Made by a program: the position numbers and the translations under genes. A DNA stretch of 64,000 nucleotides from NCBI GenBank assembly GCA_903905065.1, contig CAIVEW010000100.1, positions 62,001-126,000 on the forward strand, read 5' to 3'. Positions within the stretch are counted from its first letter, which is position 1; each line of letters opens with the position of its first letter. The notes beneath the pieces were generated by a model that worked only from the letters and a program-made list of their open reading frames with translations, made no database searches and was not told the origin of the DNA. This document shows, one piece after another, positions 16,372 through 24,093 of the stretch. This DNA comes from an uncultured Bacteroidota bacterium (GTDB taxonomy: Bacteria; Bacteroidota; Bacteroidia; Chitinophagales; Chitinophagaceae).

Positions 16372-16916
16372 AACTGACCGCCTTTCTTTCCTTCGGCAAG
16401 GGCAAATTCACCAAGGAAATACTCAAAAACCTGTCCAAGAATATCTTTGCTTTGGGCCTCTTTCGTGCCAATGGTAGCCGTACTCACCATGTCAACAAGG
16501 CCGCCAAGGCTTTGTTTATCCAATTTTTCCTGAGCATACACTTTAGGCAAAACACCCTTTAGTGAAGGGTTGTCTTTTTCTATTGCATCCATTGCGTCGT
16601 CAACATCTTTACCAATAGTAGGGAGTTTTGCCCTACCTTGTAGGTAAGGCCAGCGAGCGAAGGGCGGCACAAAAAACACTTTCTCTGCTAAATATTCGTT
16701 TTTGTCCTCCGGGTCTGCATCTTCATAGTCGCCTTTTCCATCTTTCAGGGCGTTATATAGCTCCTCAAAAGCATCTGAAATGTATTTCAGGAAAATCAAC
16801 CCCAACACAACATGCTTGTATTCGGCAGCGTCCATGTTCTTACGCAGCTTATCAGCCGCTTTCCATAGCTTTTTCTCTAATGCTTCTTCCTGTTCAATTT
16901 TGGTTGCTTTTGCCAT
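16369..16916 (-). pseudogene. hsdM: Type I restriction-modification methyltransferase hsdM, N-terminal fragment
   Basis: The first ~180 residues match HsdM: the N-terminal helical domain (KKLWKAADKLRKNMDAAEYKHVVL at 15-38), [28 protein letters not shown], then a break just where TPRS should follow. The S-adenosylmethionine and NPPF catalytic motifs are missing, and the remaining frame runs 35 nonsense codons antisense to the helix-turn-helix gene to a stop at 16266. Intact HsdM is ~500 residues and modifies DNA with HsdS. hsdS and hsdR, expected beyond it, are also gone. There is an unusual ARWPYLQGRAKLPT segment at residues 86-100. Confidence 0.85.
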
Positions 16917-17273
16917 TCGGTTTACTTTTCAGATTGTGTGATTTTACATGATATTAAGGATGTTTTTTAGGAATAAGGCAAGCGTGAAATGAGGGACATT
17001 ACTTTTCCCTTCCCTTTACGATATATTATCCCTTAGAGGATGTTATACTACTAACAATACCCATTTACGTTAGCGAAGTTTTTTCAGCATATTCCAGCTT
17101 AATAGTTCGCCAAATCATATCATAAACGACTTCATGTTGTAGGCGTATTACTTCCCTAAGAACAAATAGGCGGTAAAGTAAAACTAATTTTTCATTTTTT
17201 GTACGTGTAAAACACTCTATGTACCCGTGAAAAGCCCGTTATAACTATATTGTTGTTGTCGAGTAGCATCCAT

Positions 17274-17310
17274 GTTCTACAACATAAATGTTGTAGAACT
17301 GTTGTAGTAA
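17274..17310 (+). repeat. Integrase arm-type sites and 12-bp palindrome, right end
   Basis: A perfect inverted repeat with 12-bp arms and a 2-nt centre (17274-17299) contains CTACAAC and GTTGTAG. A further direct GTTGTAG follows 11 bp on. The block 17289-17310 repeats the left-end block at 13413-13434 in the same orientation (TGTTGTAG-NNN-TGTTGTAGTAA). Confidence 0.6.
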
Positions 17311-17339
17311 TAAAAAAGCCGTTTCTCTCGAAACGGCTG
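17308..17339 (-). terminator. Terminator of tRNA-Leu
   Basis: On the minus strand, just past the tRNA 3' end, a 9-bp stem (agccgtttc/gaaacggct, loop of 4 nt) is followed by a run of six T. It lies on the element side of the attachment site, so the element supplies the terminator used by the tRNA (inference). Confidence 0.8.
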
Positions 17340-17345
17340 TAACCT

Positions 17346-17406
17346 GTGCCCCAGACGGGAATTGAACCCGTACTCGCATTACTGCAAACAGGATTTTAAG
17401 TCCTGC
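17346..17406 (-). repeat. attR-like copy: 3' half of the complete tRNA-Leu
   Basis: This 61-bp stretch is 58/61 identical to 13254-13314 and makes up the 3' half of the intact tRNA-Leu gene, from the anticodon stem to the discriminator base. Integrases of this family usually cross over in or near the anticodon loop. Confidence 0.9.
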
Positions 17407-17432
17407 GCGTCTACCAATTCCGCCACCAGGGC
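17347..17432 (-). tRNA. tRNA-Leu(UAA)
   Basis: The 86-nt gene folds as a class II tRNA: acceptor stem GCCCTGG/CTGGGGC with two G-U pairs, anticodon stem CAGGA/TCCTG, loop CTTAAAA giving anticodon TAA, a long variable arm, T-loop GGTTCAATTCC, and discriminator A as expected for leucine. CCA is not encoded. It is the integration target of the neighbouring element and remains complete. Confidence 0.97.
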
Positions 17433-17473
17433 AACATTGCATTTTCCGTGGTAAACTTTCCGGAAAACCTTAA

Positions 17474-17505
17474 ATAAAAAATTCCACCCGCACGGCGAAT
17501 GGAAT
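17474..17505 (-). terminator. Terminator of tRNA-Gly
   Basis: Between the two tRNAs, on the minus strand, an interrupted hairpin (outer stem attcca/tggaat, inner stem cgc/gcg) is followed by a T-run. It implies the two tRNAs are separate transcription units. Confidence 0.6.
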
Positions 17506-17512
17506 CTTTTTG

Positions 17513-17585
<73 letters not shown>

Positions 17586-17764
17586 TTATTGTAAGAACTT
17601 GTGCCAACTACTTGTTTGGGAGTGCAAATATAGAGGTTGATTCATAAAAAAACAAACTACCAACGTAAAAAATTAATCATTATGCCAATCCAAATTCCAA
17701 ATAGAAAAATCCAAATCTCAAATCCCAATTTCTAAACCCTAGAATATGGCTTAAACAAAAAAAC

Positions 17765-17792
17765 TTGGGTTGCAATGAGAGTATTACTTTTG
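17765..17792 (+). promoter_or_regulatory. Bacteroidota-type promoter for the CcmB-like gene
   Basis: A -7 box TACTTTTG (17785-17792, consensus TAnnTTTG) lies 17 bp after a TTGG -33-like element (17765-17768). Transcription would start near 17799, past the ATG at 17794, which supports translation from the downstream TTG at 17875. Confidence 0.45.
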
Positions 17793-17874
17793 CTTGTTAT
17801 TACAATATCTGAATCGGGTTTTTGAGTTTAACCCCGACTCTGGCTTTTGGAATTTTAATTTGAAATTTAACTGC

Positions 17875-18525
17875 TTGCAATCATTTATTTCCCTTGTAAA
17901 GAAAGACCTGCTCATGGAGTGGCGCCAGAAGCATACGCTGTTTGGCGTATTGCTTTATGTGGGGGCCACGGTCTTTGTGGTGTATATGATGAGCGGGCAA
18001 CCGGAGGCAAAAATGTGGAACTCGCTCTTCTGGCTCACCCAATTGTTCGTAGCGGTAAACTCTGTTGCTAAGAGCTTTCTGCAGGAGCATCCGAACCGAT
18101 TCCGTTATTATTTTACCCTTGTCAAACCAGCCACATTTCTGATGGCTAAAATGGTCTATAGCATTGTGCTGATGTTTATTATGAGTATGCTTAGCCTTCT
18201 TCTTTACGACGTGATGCTTGGTTGGCCTCTGGAGCAAACCGGGCTGTTCGTGCTGATCACGTTTGCTGGTAGTCTTAGCCTGTCGTCCGTTTTCACTTTC
18301 TTGTCAGCAATTGCGGCCCGGGCGCAGCAAAACTCTGCCCTTATGGCTATTCTCGGCTTCCCGCTGGTTACTCCTGTGCTCATGATACTTAGCAAGCTGG
18401 CTGTGAAAGCCTTGGGGCCGGTCTATGTGCCCGGTTGGTGGAGCATGGCATTGGTGCTCATTGCACTTGATTTCCTCGTCATAGTGCTTGGTGTTATATT
18501 ATTCCCGTTCCTATGGCAGGAATAG
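17875..18525 (+). CDS. CcmB-like heme exporter/ABC permease
   Basis: The 216-residue membrane protein has six predicted transmembrane segments and the CcmB opening SLVKKDLLMEWRQKHTLFGVLLYV. CcmB is the permease of the CcmAB ATP-binding-cassette complex in cytochrome c maturation, at the inner membrane. An upstream in-frame ATG exists at 17794, but residues 1-27 of that version are low-complexity and overlap the predicted transcript start, so I prefer the TTG at 17875. No CcmA ATPase or CcmC gene adjoins. The 289 bp before it are AT-rich with ccaaat-type repeats. Confidence 0.75.
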   Translation: MQSFISLVKKDLLMEWRQKHTLFGVLLYVGATVFVVYMMSGQPEAKMWNSLFWLTQLFVAVNSVAKSFLQEHPNRFRYYFTLVKPATFLMAKMVYSIVLMFIMSMLSLLLYDVMLGWPLEQTGLFVLITFAGSLSLSSVFTFLSAIAARAQQNSALMAILGFPLVTPVLMILSKLAVKALGPVYVPGWWSMALVLIALDFLVIVLGVILFPFLWQE

Positions 18526-18607
18526 CAAAATGGTAAAAATCTTCAAAAAGCTATACACCTTTGAATAATTGCGTTATATTTGAGCCTTAAAATCAAACTA
18601 ACCAGTT

Positions 18608-18811
18608 ATGAAAAAATTATTCGTATTCGCACTTCTTGCTATTGGCATCACTGCTACAGGCACTTCTTTCGCCCAAGACAAAAAGGCTGACAAGAAAATG
18701 GAAAAATCGGACAAGAAAGACACTAAGGCCGATAAGAAAGAGGAAAAAGGAAAAATGAAAAAAGCTGACAAGAAAGATGCTAAGGGCGACAAGAAAATGG
18801 AAAAGAAATAA
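18608..18811 (+). CDS. Small exported lysine/aspartate-repeat protein
   Basis: The 67-residue protein has a clear signal peptide (MKKLFVFALLAIGITATGTSFAQ, written here as residues 1-23, cleavage after Ala22). The mature part is about 45 residues made almost only of Lys, Asp, Glu, Ala and Met in degenerate ADKK/SDKK repeats. A -7-like TATATTTG at 18575-18582 precedes it, and a strong terminator follows at 18834, so it is a monocistronic gene. Function unknown; the mature part is probably disordered and strongly basic/acidic, as in metal- or polyanion-binding peptides (guess). Confidence 0.75.
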   Translation: MKKLFVFALLAIGITATGTSFAQDKKADKKMEKSDKKDTKADKKEEKGKMKKADKKDAKGDKKMEKK

Positions 18812-18833
18812 TCCTTTTTAAACTTCGTTCTGC

Positions 18834-18873
18834 AATAAGGCTGTACTTCCTGAAGTACAGCCTTATTCTTTTT
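18834..18873 (+). terminator. Strong rho-independent terminator
   Basis: A perfect 15-bp stem (18834-18848 and 18853-18867) with loop CCTG is followed by cttttt. It ends the lysine-rich small-protein transcript; on the other strand it could also end transcription from the ATP-grasp gene. Confidence 0.85.
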
Positions 18874-18925
18874 AAACATTACAATGAAACGCACTGCGAC
18901 GTAAACCGCCGCAAACAAGGTAGTA

Positions 18926-20083
18926 TTACATTTTAAAAGTCTTTCTTATTTTCTGCGTTGTAAGTTCACGTAACGTTCTGAACAAAAAGCGGTTACACGA
19001 AAAAAGTAGCTTTCGGTCGTAAAAAGGGATATATCTCCATTTCGCTTCCTTATTAGACATCCATCCCATCAATCCTTTCATATCCTTCTCTACAAGGCAC
19101 CGGTAGACGTCCTTTTTATAAAGACTGATCTTTATTCGCTTACCATCATGTATAGCGGCCGGTTTCACCAGTTCCAGTTCATTATTTATTGCACGCCTTA
19201 TCCCTTCCGAAAAATCATTGCCCCTGAACTTTCCATAATACATCCAGGCGTTCGGGCGCATATCTATTTCTATAAGATAGTGTTCACCATCCTTTTCGTC
19301 ATACATGAATGTGATGTTGGCAAATCCGCTTAGCCCAAGCGCTCTGCCCATCTTTATGAGTTCCGCTTCCACATCCTCATTTCTATAAAAAAGGCGCTGC
19401 GTAGAAACCCCAAACTCCCGCATCACCGTAAGCGTCCGGGAGTAGCTGTAGATGATCAGCTCACCGTTTTTAAAAAGCGCATCCGTATTTGCATCAAACC
19501 CTTTTATGAACTGCTGAAAAACGAGTTGGTCTTTGTTGGCAGTGTGCTCCATTCGTTCGGCCAGATCCGCTTCATTCCTGATAAGGTAAACACCATACCC
19601 TCCCTCGCTCTGATCCAGTTTCATCAGCAGTGGGAAGCCGATGTAGTCGCCAATGGCCGCCGGGGTAAGACTCTCATCATAAACAAGATAGCGCGGGGTT
19701 TTGATATCATACTTGATACACAAGTCCGACAACCCCGCTTTAGAGCCCAAAAGAGCTCGGTTCTCTATTTTAGTAAGCGGCATTACTTTGCTAAAAATAT
19801 CCTCGGTAGAAATGTTGGCATTCAGCACCCTGATTATAATATCGTCAGCGGGGATTAGCCAGTTGTAATCGCTTCCGTGAAGCCCGATATAAGCCAGCAG
19901 TTCCGTCAGAAATTTGTCGGGGGTATCACTAGCGGGTATCCATTTATTGAACGATCTGTTCTGCAATGTCCACGAGCCTGCAGCAGCAAAGACATCAACG
20001 GTACAGCCACCATCTTTCAGCATTGCCGGAATCTCAATAAGTGAATCCCAGTTAACGAGGGAAATGAGCAATACTCTGTACAT
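18926..20083 (-). CDS. ATP-grasp domain protein
   Basis: I chose the ATG at 20083 because the fold starts at MYRVLLISLVNWDSLIEI; an upstream frame to 20227 overlaps the divergent gene's start. The 385 residues show a pre-ATP-grasp domain (1-110), an ATP-lid segment (LDQSEGGYGVYLI, about 200), FQQFIKGFDANTDALF and the metal-binding EIDMRPNAWMYYG. ATP-grasp enzymes join a carboxylate to an amine or thiol through an acyl phosphate. The substrate is unknown. It is divergent from, and probably co-functional with, the polysaccharide genes at 20213-23203, where such ligases may decorate sugars (inference). Confidence 0.75.
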   Translation of the reverse strand: MYRVLLISLVNWDSLIEIPAMLKDGGCTVDVFAAAGSWTLQNRSFNKWIPASDTPDKFLTELLAYIGLHGSDYNWLIPADDIIIRVLNANISTEDIFSKVMPLTKIENRALLGSKAGLSDLCIKYDIKTPRYLVYDESLTPAAIGDYIGFPLLMKLDQSEGGYGVYLIRNEADLAERMEHTANKDQLVFQQFIKGFDANTDALFKNGELIIYSYSRTLTVMREFGVSTQRLFYRNEDVEAELIKMGRALGLSGFANITFMYDEKDGEHYLIEIDMRPNAWMYYGKFRGNDFSEGIRRAINNELELVKPAAIHDGKRIKISLYKKDVYRCLVEKDMKGLMGWMSNKEAKWRYIPFYDRKLLFSCNRFLFRTLRELTTQKIRKTFKM

Positions 20084-20212
20084 TCGGGGCGCTAATTTAT
20101 ACTTTATTTTGACGTGTAGAAGCTGAGATTGAATTTTACTTCTAAGGTTTAAGGCCTCAAAAAATATATTAACTTTACCGGCGACAATTACCATGTTAAA
20201 CAACAGTAAGTT

Positions 20213-21052
20213 ATGAGGCTGGCTCACCTGCTACTCACTCATGCTAACCCGGCACAATGTAGCAGGCTAATCAGTCGTTTGGCCTGTTCGGATACAGACA
20301 TTTATATTCACGTCGATCTAAAAACAAATATCGGTCCATTCCTCCACTTAAAAGATAGCGCCAATGTTTACTTCATAAACGACAGAGTGCGAGTGAACTG
20401 GGCAGGCTATAGTATAGTACAAGCTACGCTTAATGGCCTCAGGGATATCACAGCGTCTGGTAAGGAGTACAGCCATATTAACCTGTTAAGCGGGCAGGAC
20501 TATCCGCTAAGAAGCACCGAAGAGATACATAAATTCTATTCTGCAAATGCGGGAAAAAATTTTATGCTTTCGATGTCCGTAGAGCATGAATGGCCAGAAG
20601 CCATAAGGAGGATCACTGAATATCACCTTCCCGATAATAACTTCCCGGGGAAAATTTTTGTACTGAAAATATTAAATACAATTGCTCCTAAACGGAAAGT
20701 ACCAGCCGGATTGATACCGGTTGGTAAATCGCAATGGTTCACTATTACACCTGCCTCTGCCCTTTACATTATTAACTACCTGGAACAGCACCCCGAAGTG
20801 GTACGCTTCTTTAAGCGCAGTTGGGCGCCTGACGAGATGATCTTTCAAACAATTTTGCACAACTCGCCCCACAAAGTGGCAATAGTAAACGATAACCTGG
20901 TATACACGGATTGGTCTGCTGGCGGCGCAAGCCCTAAAGTGCTGACTATGGGTGATGCGGATAAATTACTCAGTTCGGATAAATTATTTGCCCGTAAATT
21001 TAGCGTGTCGGCGGATTCGGAAATTTTAGATTACCTTGACAAACACAACTGA
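20213..21052 (+). CDS. Core-2/I-branching family glycosyltransferase (GT14)
   Basis: The 279 residues match the beta-1,6-N-acetylglucosaminyltransferase family: AHLLLTHANP at the start, IHVDLK, the WAGYSIVQATLNGL segment, INLLSGQDYPL (the family hallmark) and WAPDEMIFQTIL near residue 205. Bacterial members add branching sugars to surface glycans. It lacks a signal peptide or membrane segment, so it acts in the cytosol. It opens a three-gene run with the GT2 genes that follow (43 bp then 2 bp apart). Confidence 0.85.
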   Translation: MRLAHLLLTHANPAQCSRLISRLACSDTDIYIHVDLKTNIGPFLHLKDSANVYFINDRVRVNWAGYSIVQATLNGLRDITASGKEYSHINLLSGQDYPLRSTEEIHKFYSANAGKNFMLSMSVEHEWPEAIRRITEYHLPDNNFPGKIFVLKILNTIAPKRKVPAGLIPVGKSQWFTITPASALYIINYLEQHPEVVRFFKRSWAPDEMIFQTILHNSPHKVAIVNDNLVYTDWSAGGASPKVLTMGDADKLLSSDKLFARKFSVSADSEILDYLDKHN

Positions 21053-21095
21053 TTTTTTATCTTCGCATGGGTTATGATAGCCCTGCGCACTCATA

Positions 21096-22034
21096 ATGAA
21101 AAAAGTTTCCGTCATTACTGTTAATTATAACCAGCCGGCTGCTACCGAGGCCTTGTTGGAATCCATATTTAACACCAACACTTACTTCTCAATGGAGATA
21201 ATTGTTGTGGATAATGGCAGCACCGTAGACCCGCTGCATCCATGGAAGCTAAAATATCCGGCAGTAAATTTTATCCGCTCAGAAATTAACCTTGGCTTCG
21301 CCGGGGGCAATAATCTAGGCATCCGGGAGGCTATCGGCGATTATATTTTTCTGGTCAATAATGACACCGAATTTACTGAAGAGCTCATCGACAAACTTGT
21401 TGAGACCCTGGATTCAAATCCTGAAGTGGGTATCGTATCACCGAAGATCAGGTATTTCGACAGGCCAGATATTCTGCAGTATGCCGGTTACACTAAAATG
21501 AATTATTACACTGCCCGCAACAATTGCATCGGCCAGTTTGAAAAAGACAACGGACAGTATGATAACCTGACCGGGGAGACCGGGTATGCACACGGCGCGG
21601 CCATGATGGTTACCAAAGACGCTATTAAGAAAACCGGCCCGCTACCGGAAATATACTTCCTTTATTATGAAGAGATGGACTGGTGCGAACAGATCAGGAA
21701 AGCGGGGTTCCAGATATGGGTAAATATGCAAGCCCTCATTTATCATAAAGAGTCGATATCGGTGGGTAGTAACAGTGCAATGAAAGAGTATTTTATGAAC
21801 AGAAACCGGATACTCTTCATACGCCGGAATTGCTCATTAAAAATAAGGATCGCTTTCTGGCCCTATTTTCTTTTCATAGTCGCTCCACGTAACATGATAC
21901 ACTATATCCGCGACAGGAAATGGAAATTCATCGGCGTACTTTTCAGGGCCATTGTCTGGAACATAACCAACAGTATTTACAGTACTAGCCTGGGGTACGA
22001 CGTTTCCAAAAAAGCAAAATCCAACAACGAATAA
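21096..22034 (+). CDS. GT2 family glycosyltransferase (rhamnosyltransferase-like)
   Basis: The 312-residue GT-A fold protein shows VNYNQPAATEALLESI, VDNGST, GFAGGNNLGI, the metal-binding LVNNDTEF, and YEEMDWCEQIRKAGF. The order is that of WbbL-type rhamnosyl- and other sugar transferases. The hydrophobic C-terminal 60 residues are probably membrane-associated. It is the second gene of the run 20213-23203, and its stop is 2 bp before the next ATG. Donor and acceptor sugars cannot be read from sequence. Confidence 0.9.
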   Translation: MKKVSVITVNYNQPAATEALLESIFNTNTYFSMEIIVVDNGSTVDPLHPWKLKYPAVNFIRSEINLGFAGGNNLGIREAIGDYIFLVNNDTEFTEELIDKLVETLDSNPEVGIVSPKIRYFDRPDILQYAGYTKMNYYTARNNCIGQFEKDNGQYDNLTGETGYAHGAAMMVTKDAIKKTGPLPEIYFLYYEEMDWCEQIRKAGFQIWVNMQALIYHKESISVGSNSAMKEYFMNRNRILFIRRNCSLKIRIAFWPYFLFIVAPRNMIHYIRDRKWKFIGVLFRAIVWNITNSIYSTSLGYDVSKKAKSNNE

Positions 22035-22036
22035 GT

Positions 22037-23203
22037 ATGGTCATCTGCCTCTGGGTTTGCTTGTTCCTTGTTTTTTACACCTTCTTCGGTTATGGCATTT
22101 TGCTCCTGGCACTCGTAAAATTGCGCCGGTTGATCAAAGGCCAACGGCCTTTGGCGGACAACGACGGCAACTGGCCTACCGTAACGCTCGTAGTATCGGC
22201 CTACAATGAAGAAAACTGCATAGCAGAAAAGATCGAAAACTCACTATCCCTCTCCTATCCCGCCGATAAGTTAAAATATTTGTTCGTAACAGACGGATCA
22301 ACAGACAGCACGCCAGACATAGTTAGCCGATATCCGCAGGTAACGCTTATGCACCGCCCCGAGCGAAAGGGCAAAATAGCAGCCATAGACCGCGCCATGC
22401 ATGAAGTAGATGCCGAGATCGTGATCTTCACCGACGCGAATACGATGCTGAATAAAGATGCGCTGACAAACATTTGCCGACACTATTATGATGCAAAAGT
22501 TGGCGCAGTATCCGGGGAGAAAAGAGTGCATATAGAAAAAGTGTCTGATGCCACTGCCGGTGAGGGCTTTTACTGGAAATATGAGTCAAAACTCAAGACC
22601 TGGGATTCAGAATTGTATTCCGTTGTCGGTGCCGCCGGTGAGCTTTTCAGTGTGCGCAGATCACTGTTTGTGCCAGTGCCGCCAGACACCATTCTTGACG
22701 ATTTTATGATCTCCCTGCTGATAGCGCAGAAGGGATACCGCATTATCTATGAGCCCGCTGCATACGCAACAGAAACGGGGTCTGAAAACATACAGGAAGA
22801 ATTAAAAAGAAAGATCCGCATAGCAGCGGGCGGCATCCAGTCCATCATACGGCTGAAGGGGCTGCTTAATCCGTTCGGTAATTTTGTGCTCTGCTTCCAG
22901 TATATCAGCCATCGGGTGTTGCGCTGGACGATAACGCCGTTTTTGATGATACTTGCTTTTGTATTGAACGGCTTGATCGCATTCCGCTACCCAGGCAATT
23001 TCTATAAAGCCCTTTTTGCCTTGCAAACGTTGTTTTACGTAGCGTCGCTACTGGGTTGGCTGCTCGAAAAGCGACAGGTTAAAATAAAAGCGCTTTTTAT
23101 ACCCTACTATTTCTGCATGATGAACTATGCCGTGATGGCCGGCATAAAACGTTATTTTATGAAGCAACAAAGCGTCACCTGGGAAAAATCGAAACGAAAA
23201 TAG
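22037..23203 (+). CDS. Membrane GT2 glycosyltransferase (cellulose synthase/NAG transferase-like)
   Basis: The 388 residues begin with a transmembrane helix (ICLWVCLFLVFYTFFGYGILL). The GT2 domain has VSAYNEENCIAEKIEN, VTDGSTDST, the FTDANTML metal site, and DDFMISLLIAQKGYRI as catalytic-base region, and two to three C-terminal transmembrane helices follow. This layout is that of processive or polyprenol-linked surface glycan synthases. It is the last gene of the run; the following 59 bp hold a C-rich/G-rich imperfect palindrome before a convergent gene. Confidence 0.9.
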   Translation: MVICLWVCLFLVFYTFFGYGILLLALVKLRRLIKGQRPLADNDGNWPTVTLVVSAYNEENCIAEKIENSLSLSYPADKLKYLFVTDGSTDSTPDIVSRYPQVTLMHRPERKGKIAAIDRAMHEVDAEIVIFTDANTMLNKDALTNICRHYYDAKVGAVSGEKRVHIEKVSDATAGEGFYWKYESKLKTWDSELYSVVGAAGELFSVRRSLFVPVPPDTILDDFMISLLIAQKGYRIIYEPAAYATETGSENIQEELKRKIRIAAGGIQSIIRLKGLLNPFGNFVLCFQYISHRVLRWTITPFLMILAFVLNGLIAFRYPGNFYKALFALQTLFYVASLLGWLLEKRQVKIKALFIPYYFCMMNYAVMAGIKRYFMKQQSVTWEKSKRK

Positions 23204-23262
23204 ATTGGAAAAATGAGTACGTACTTTTCACCCTCTCCGTTGGAAAAGGCTGGGTGAGGCCC

Positions 23263-24093
23263 CTACAGTCCTCCGTGCGCCTCAGCTTTCCCAAAGACCA
23301 CCCGCTTTATCCGCTTGATGATACCCTTCAACAGCCCGCCGTCCAGTTGTATGCGGCGGTCGGTGGTCCAGACGAGGGCTTTAATATTGGTCACATAATG
23401 GAGCTTCCCAAAGCCCTTCTCCCTTAGTTTCAGCGCCAGCCAGCCATCTTCATTAGCTCCCTTTGGGTGGTTGTAACCTTCCACCTGCAGGCCTTGCTCG
23501 CGACGGTAACCCGAGTTAAAACCGTACACATTTACGGCTTCTTCCCGGAACGAACGGTTTATCCGCCTGATCATATCCGCCGTGTACTCGTAGAAAAAGT
23601 AGGTAAACCTGGAGGTTACGCCGGTTGGTATGAATGAGAAACGCCCATAAGTGATCGCCACGCCTTCATTGTTTGCCAGCGGCGCCACCATCTGTTCTAT
23701 CCAGTCTTTCGGGTACAAAGTGTCTGCGTCTGCATTCAGCACATACTTACCGGTAGCAGCGGCCAACCCCGCGTTTCGCGCTGCGGTAATGCCTTGTATC
23801 GTTTCATTTACACAAGTAACGCCCGCAGCCCTGACCAGCGCCTCGGTATTGTCTTTCGAATTGTTATTTACCACAATGATCTCGACCGAACGATTAGTAA
23901 CGTTAGCAGCCAGCGAATGAAGCGTCCGCAGTATATCCTTCTCTTCATTGTAAGCCGGTATCACTACAGAAACTTCGGGAGCCCTGTTCAGTATCGTTTT
24001 GTAATGCGCTCTGATGAACGCCGTGTGCGCGGCATCGGTATTTACCGGGTCCATGAGTTGCCGTATATATGCGGGAATACCTATCGGCCTCAT
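23263..24093 (-). CDS. GT2 family glycosyltransferase
   Basis: The 276-residue protein has SVVIPAYNEEKDILRTLHSL, VVNNNSKDNT, the metal-binding LNADADTLYP, and GYRREQGLQVEGYNHPKGANEDGWLALKLREKGFG, a canonical GT2 layout. It has no membrane segment. Its ATG directly abuts the stop of the sugar transferase gene before it (24094), making it the third gene of the response regulator-sugar transferase-GT2 operon. It probably adds the second sugar of the glycan repeat whose first sugar phosphate is placed by the sugar transferase (inference). Confidence 0.9.
   Translation of the reverse strand: MRPIGIPAYIRQLMDPVNTDAAHTAFIRAHYKTILNRAPEVSVVIPAYNEEKDILRTLHSLAANVTNRSVEIIVVNNNSKDNTEALVRAAGVTCVNETIQGITAARNAGLAAATGKYVLNADADTLYPKDWIEQMVAPLANNEGVAITYGRFSFIPTGVTSRFTYFFYEYTADMIRRINRSFREEAVNVYGFNSGYRREQGLQVEGYNHPKGANEDGWLALKLREKGFGKLHYVTNIKALVWTTDRRIQLDGGLLKGIIKRIKRVVFGKAEAHGGL

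Larger units (their letters stand above)
16917..17345. other. AT-rich right end of the integrated element, no gene
   Basis: No credible open frame is present. It holds the right arm-type sites and palindrome (17274-17310) and the tRNA-Leu terminator (17308-17339). The rest (16917-17270) is featureless AT-rich sequence that contains the hsdM promoter region. Confidence 0.5.
13254..17406. mobile_element. Integrated element in tRNA-Leu(UAA), ~4.15 kb, decayed
   Basis: Two 61-bp copies of the 3' half of tRNA-Leu (13254-13314 and 17346-17406, 58/61 identical) bound the region, the classic footprint of tyrosine-integrase insertion into a tRNA gene. Inside are an integrase beside the left copy, matched 22-bp arm-type blocks near both ends, a Fic gene, and the fused stumps of a helix-turn-helix gene and hsdM. 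No replication, mobilisation or structural genes remain, so it is likely an internally deleted genomic island. The right copy is part of the complete tRNA, so the tRNA is still functional. Confidence 0.85.

Noticed and set aside
17245-17442. 65-residue frame across tRNA-Leu
   Set aside because: It is translated tRNA and terminator sequence.
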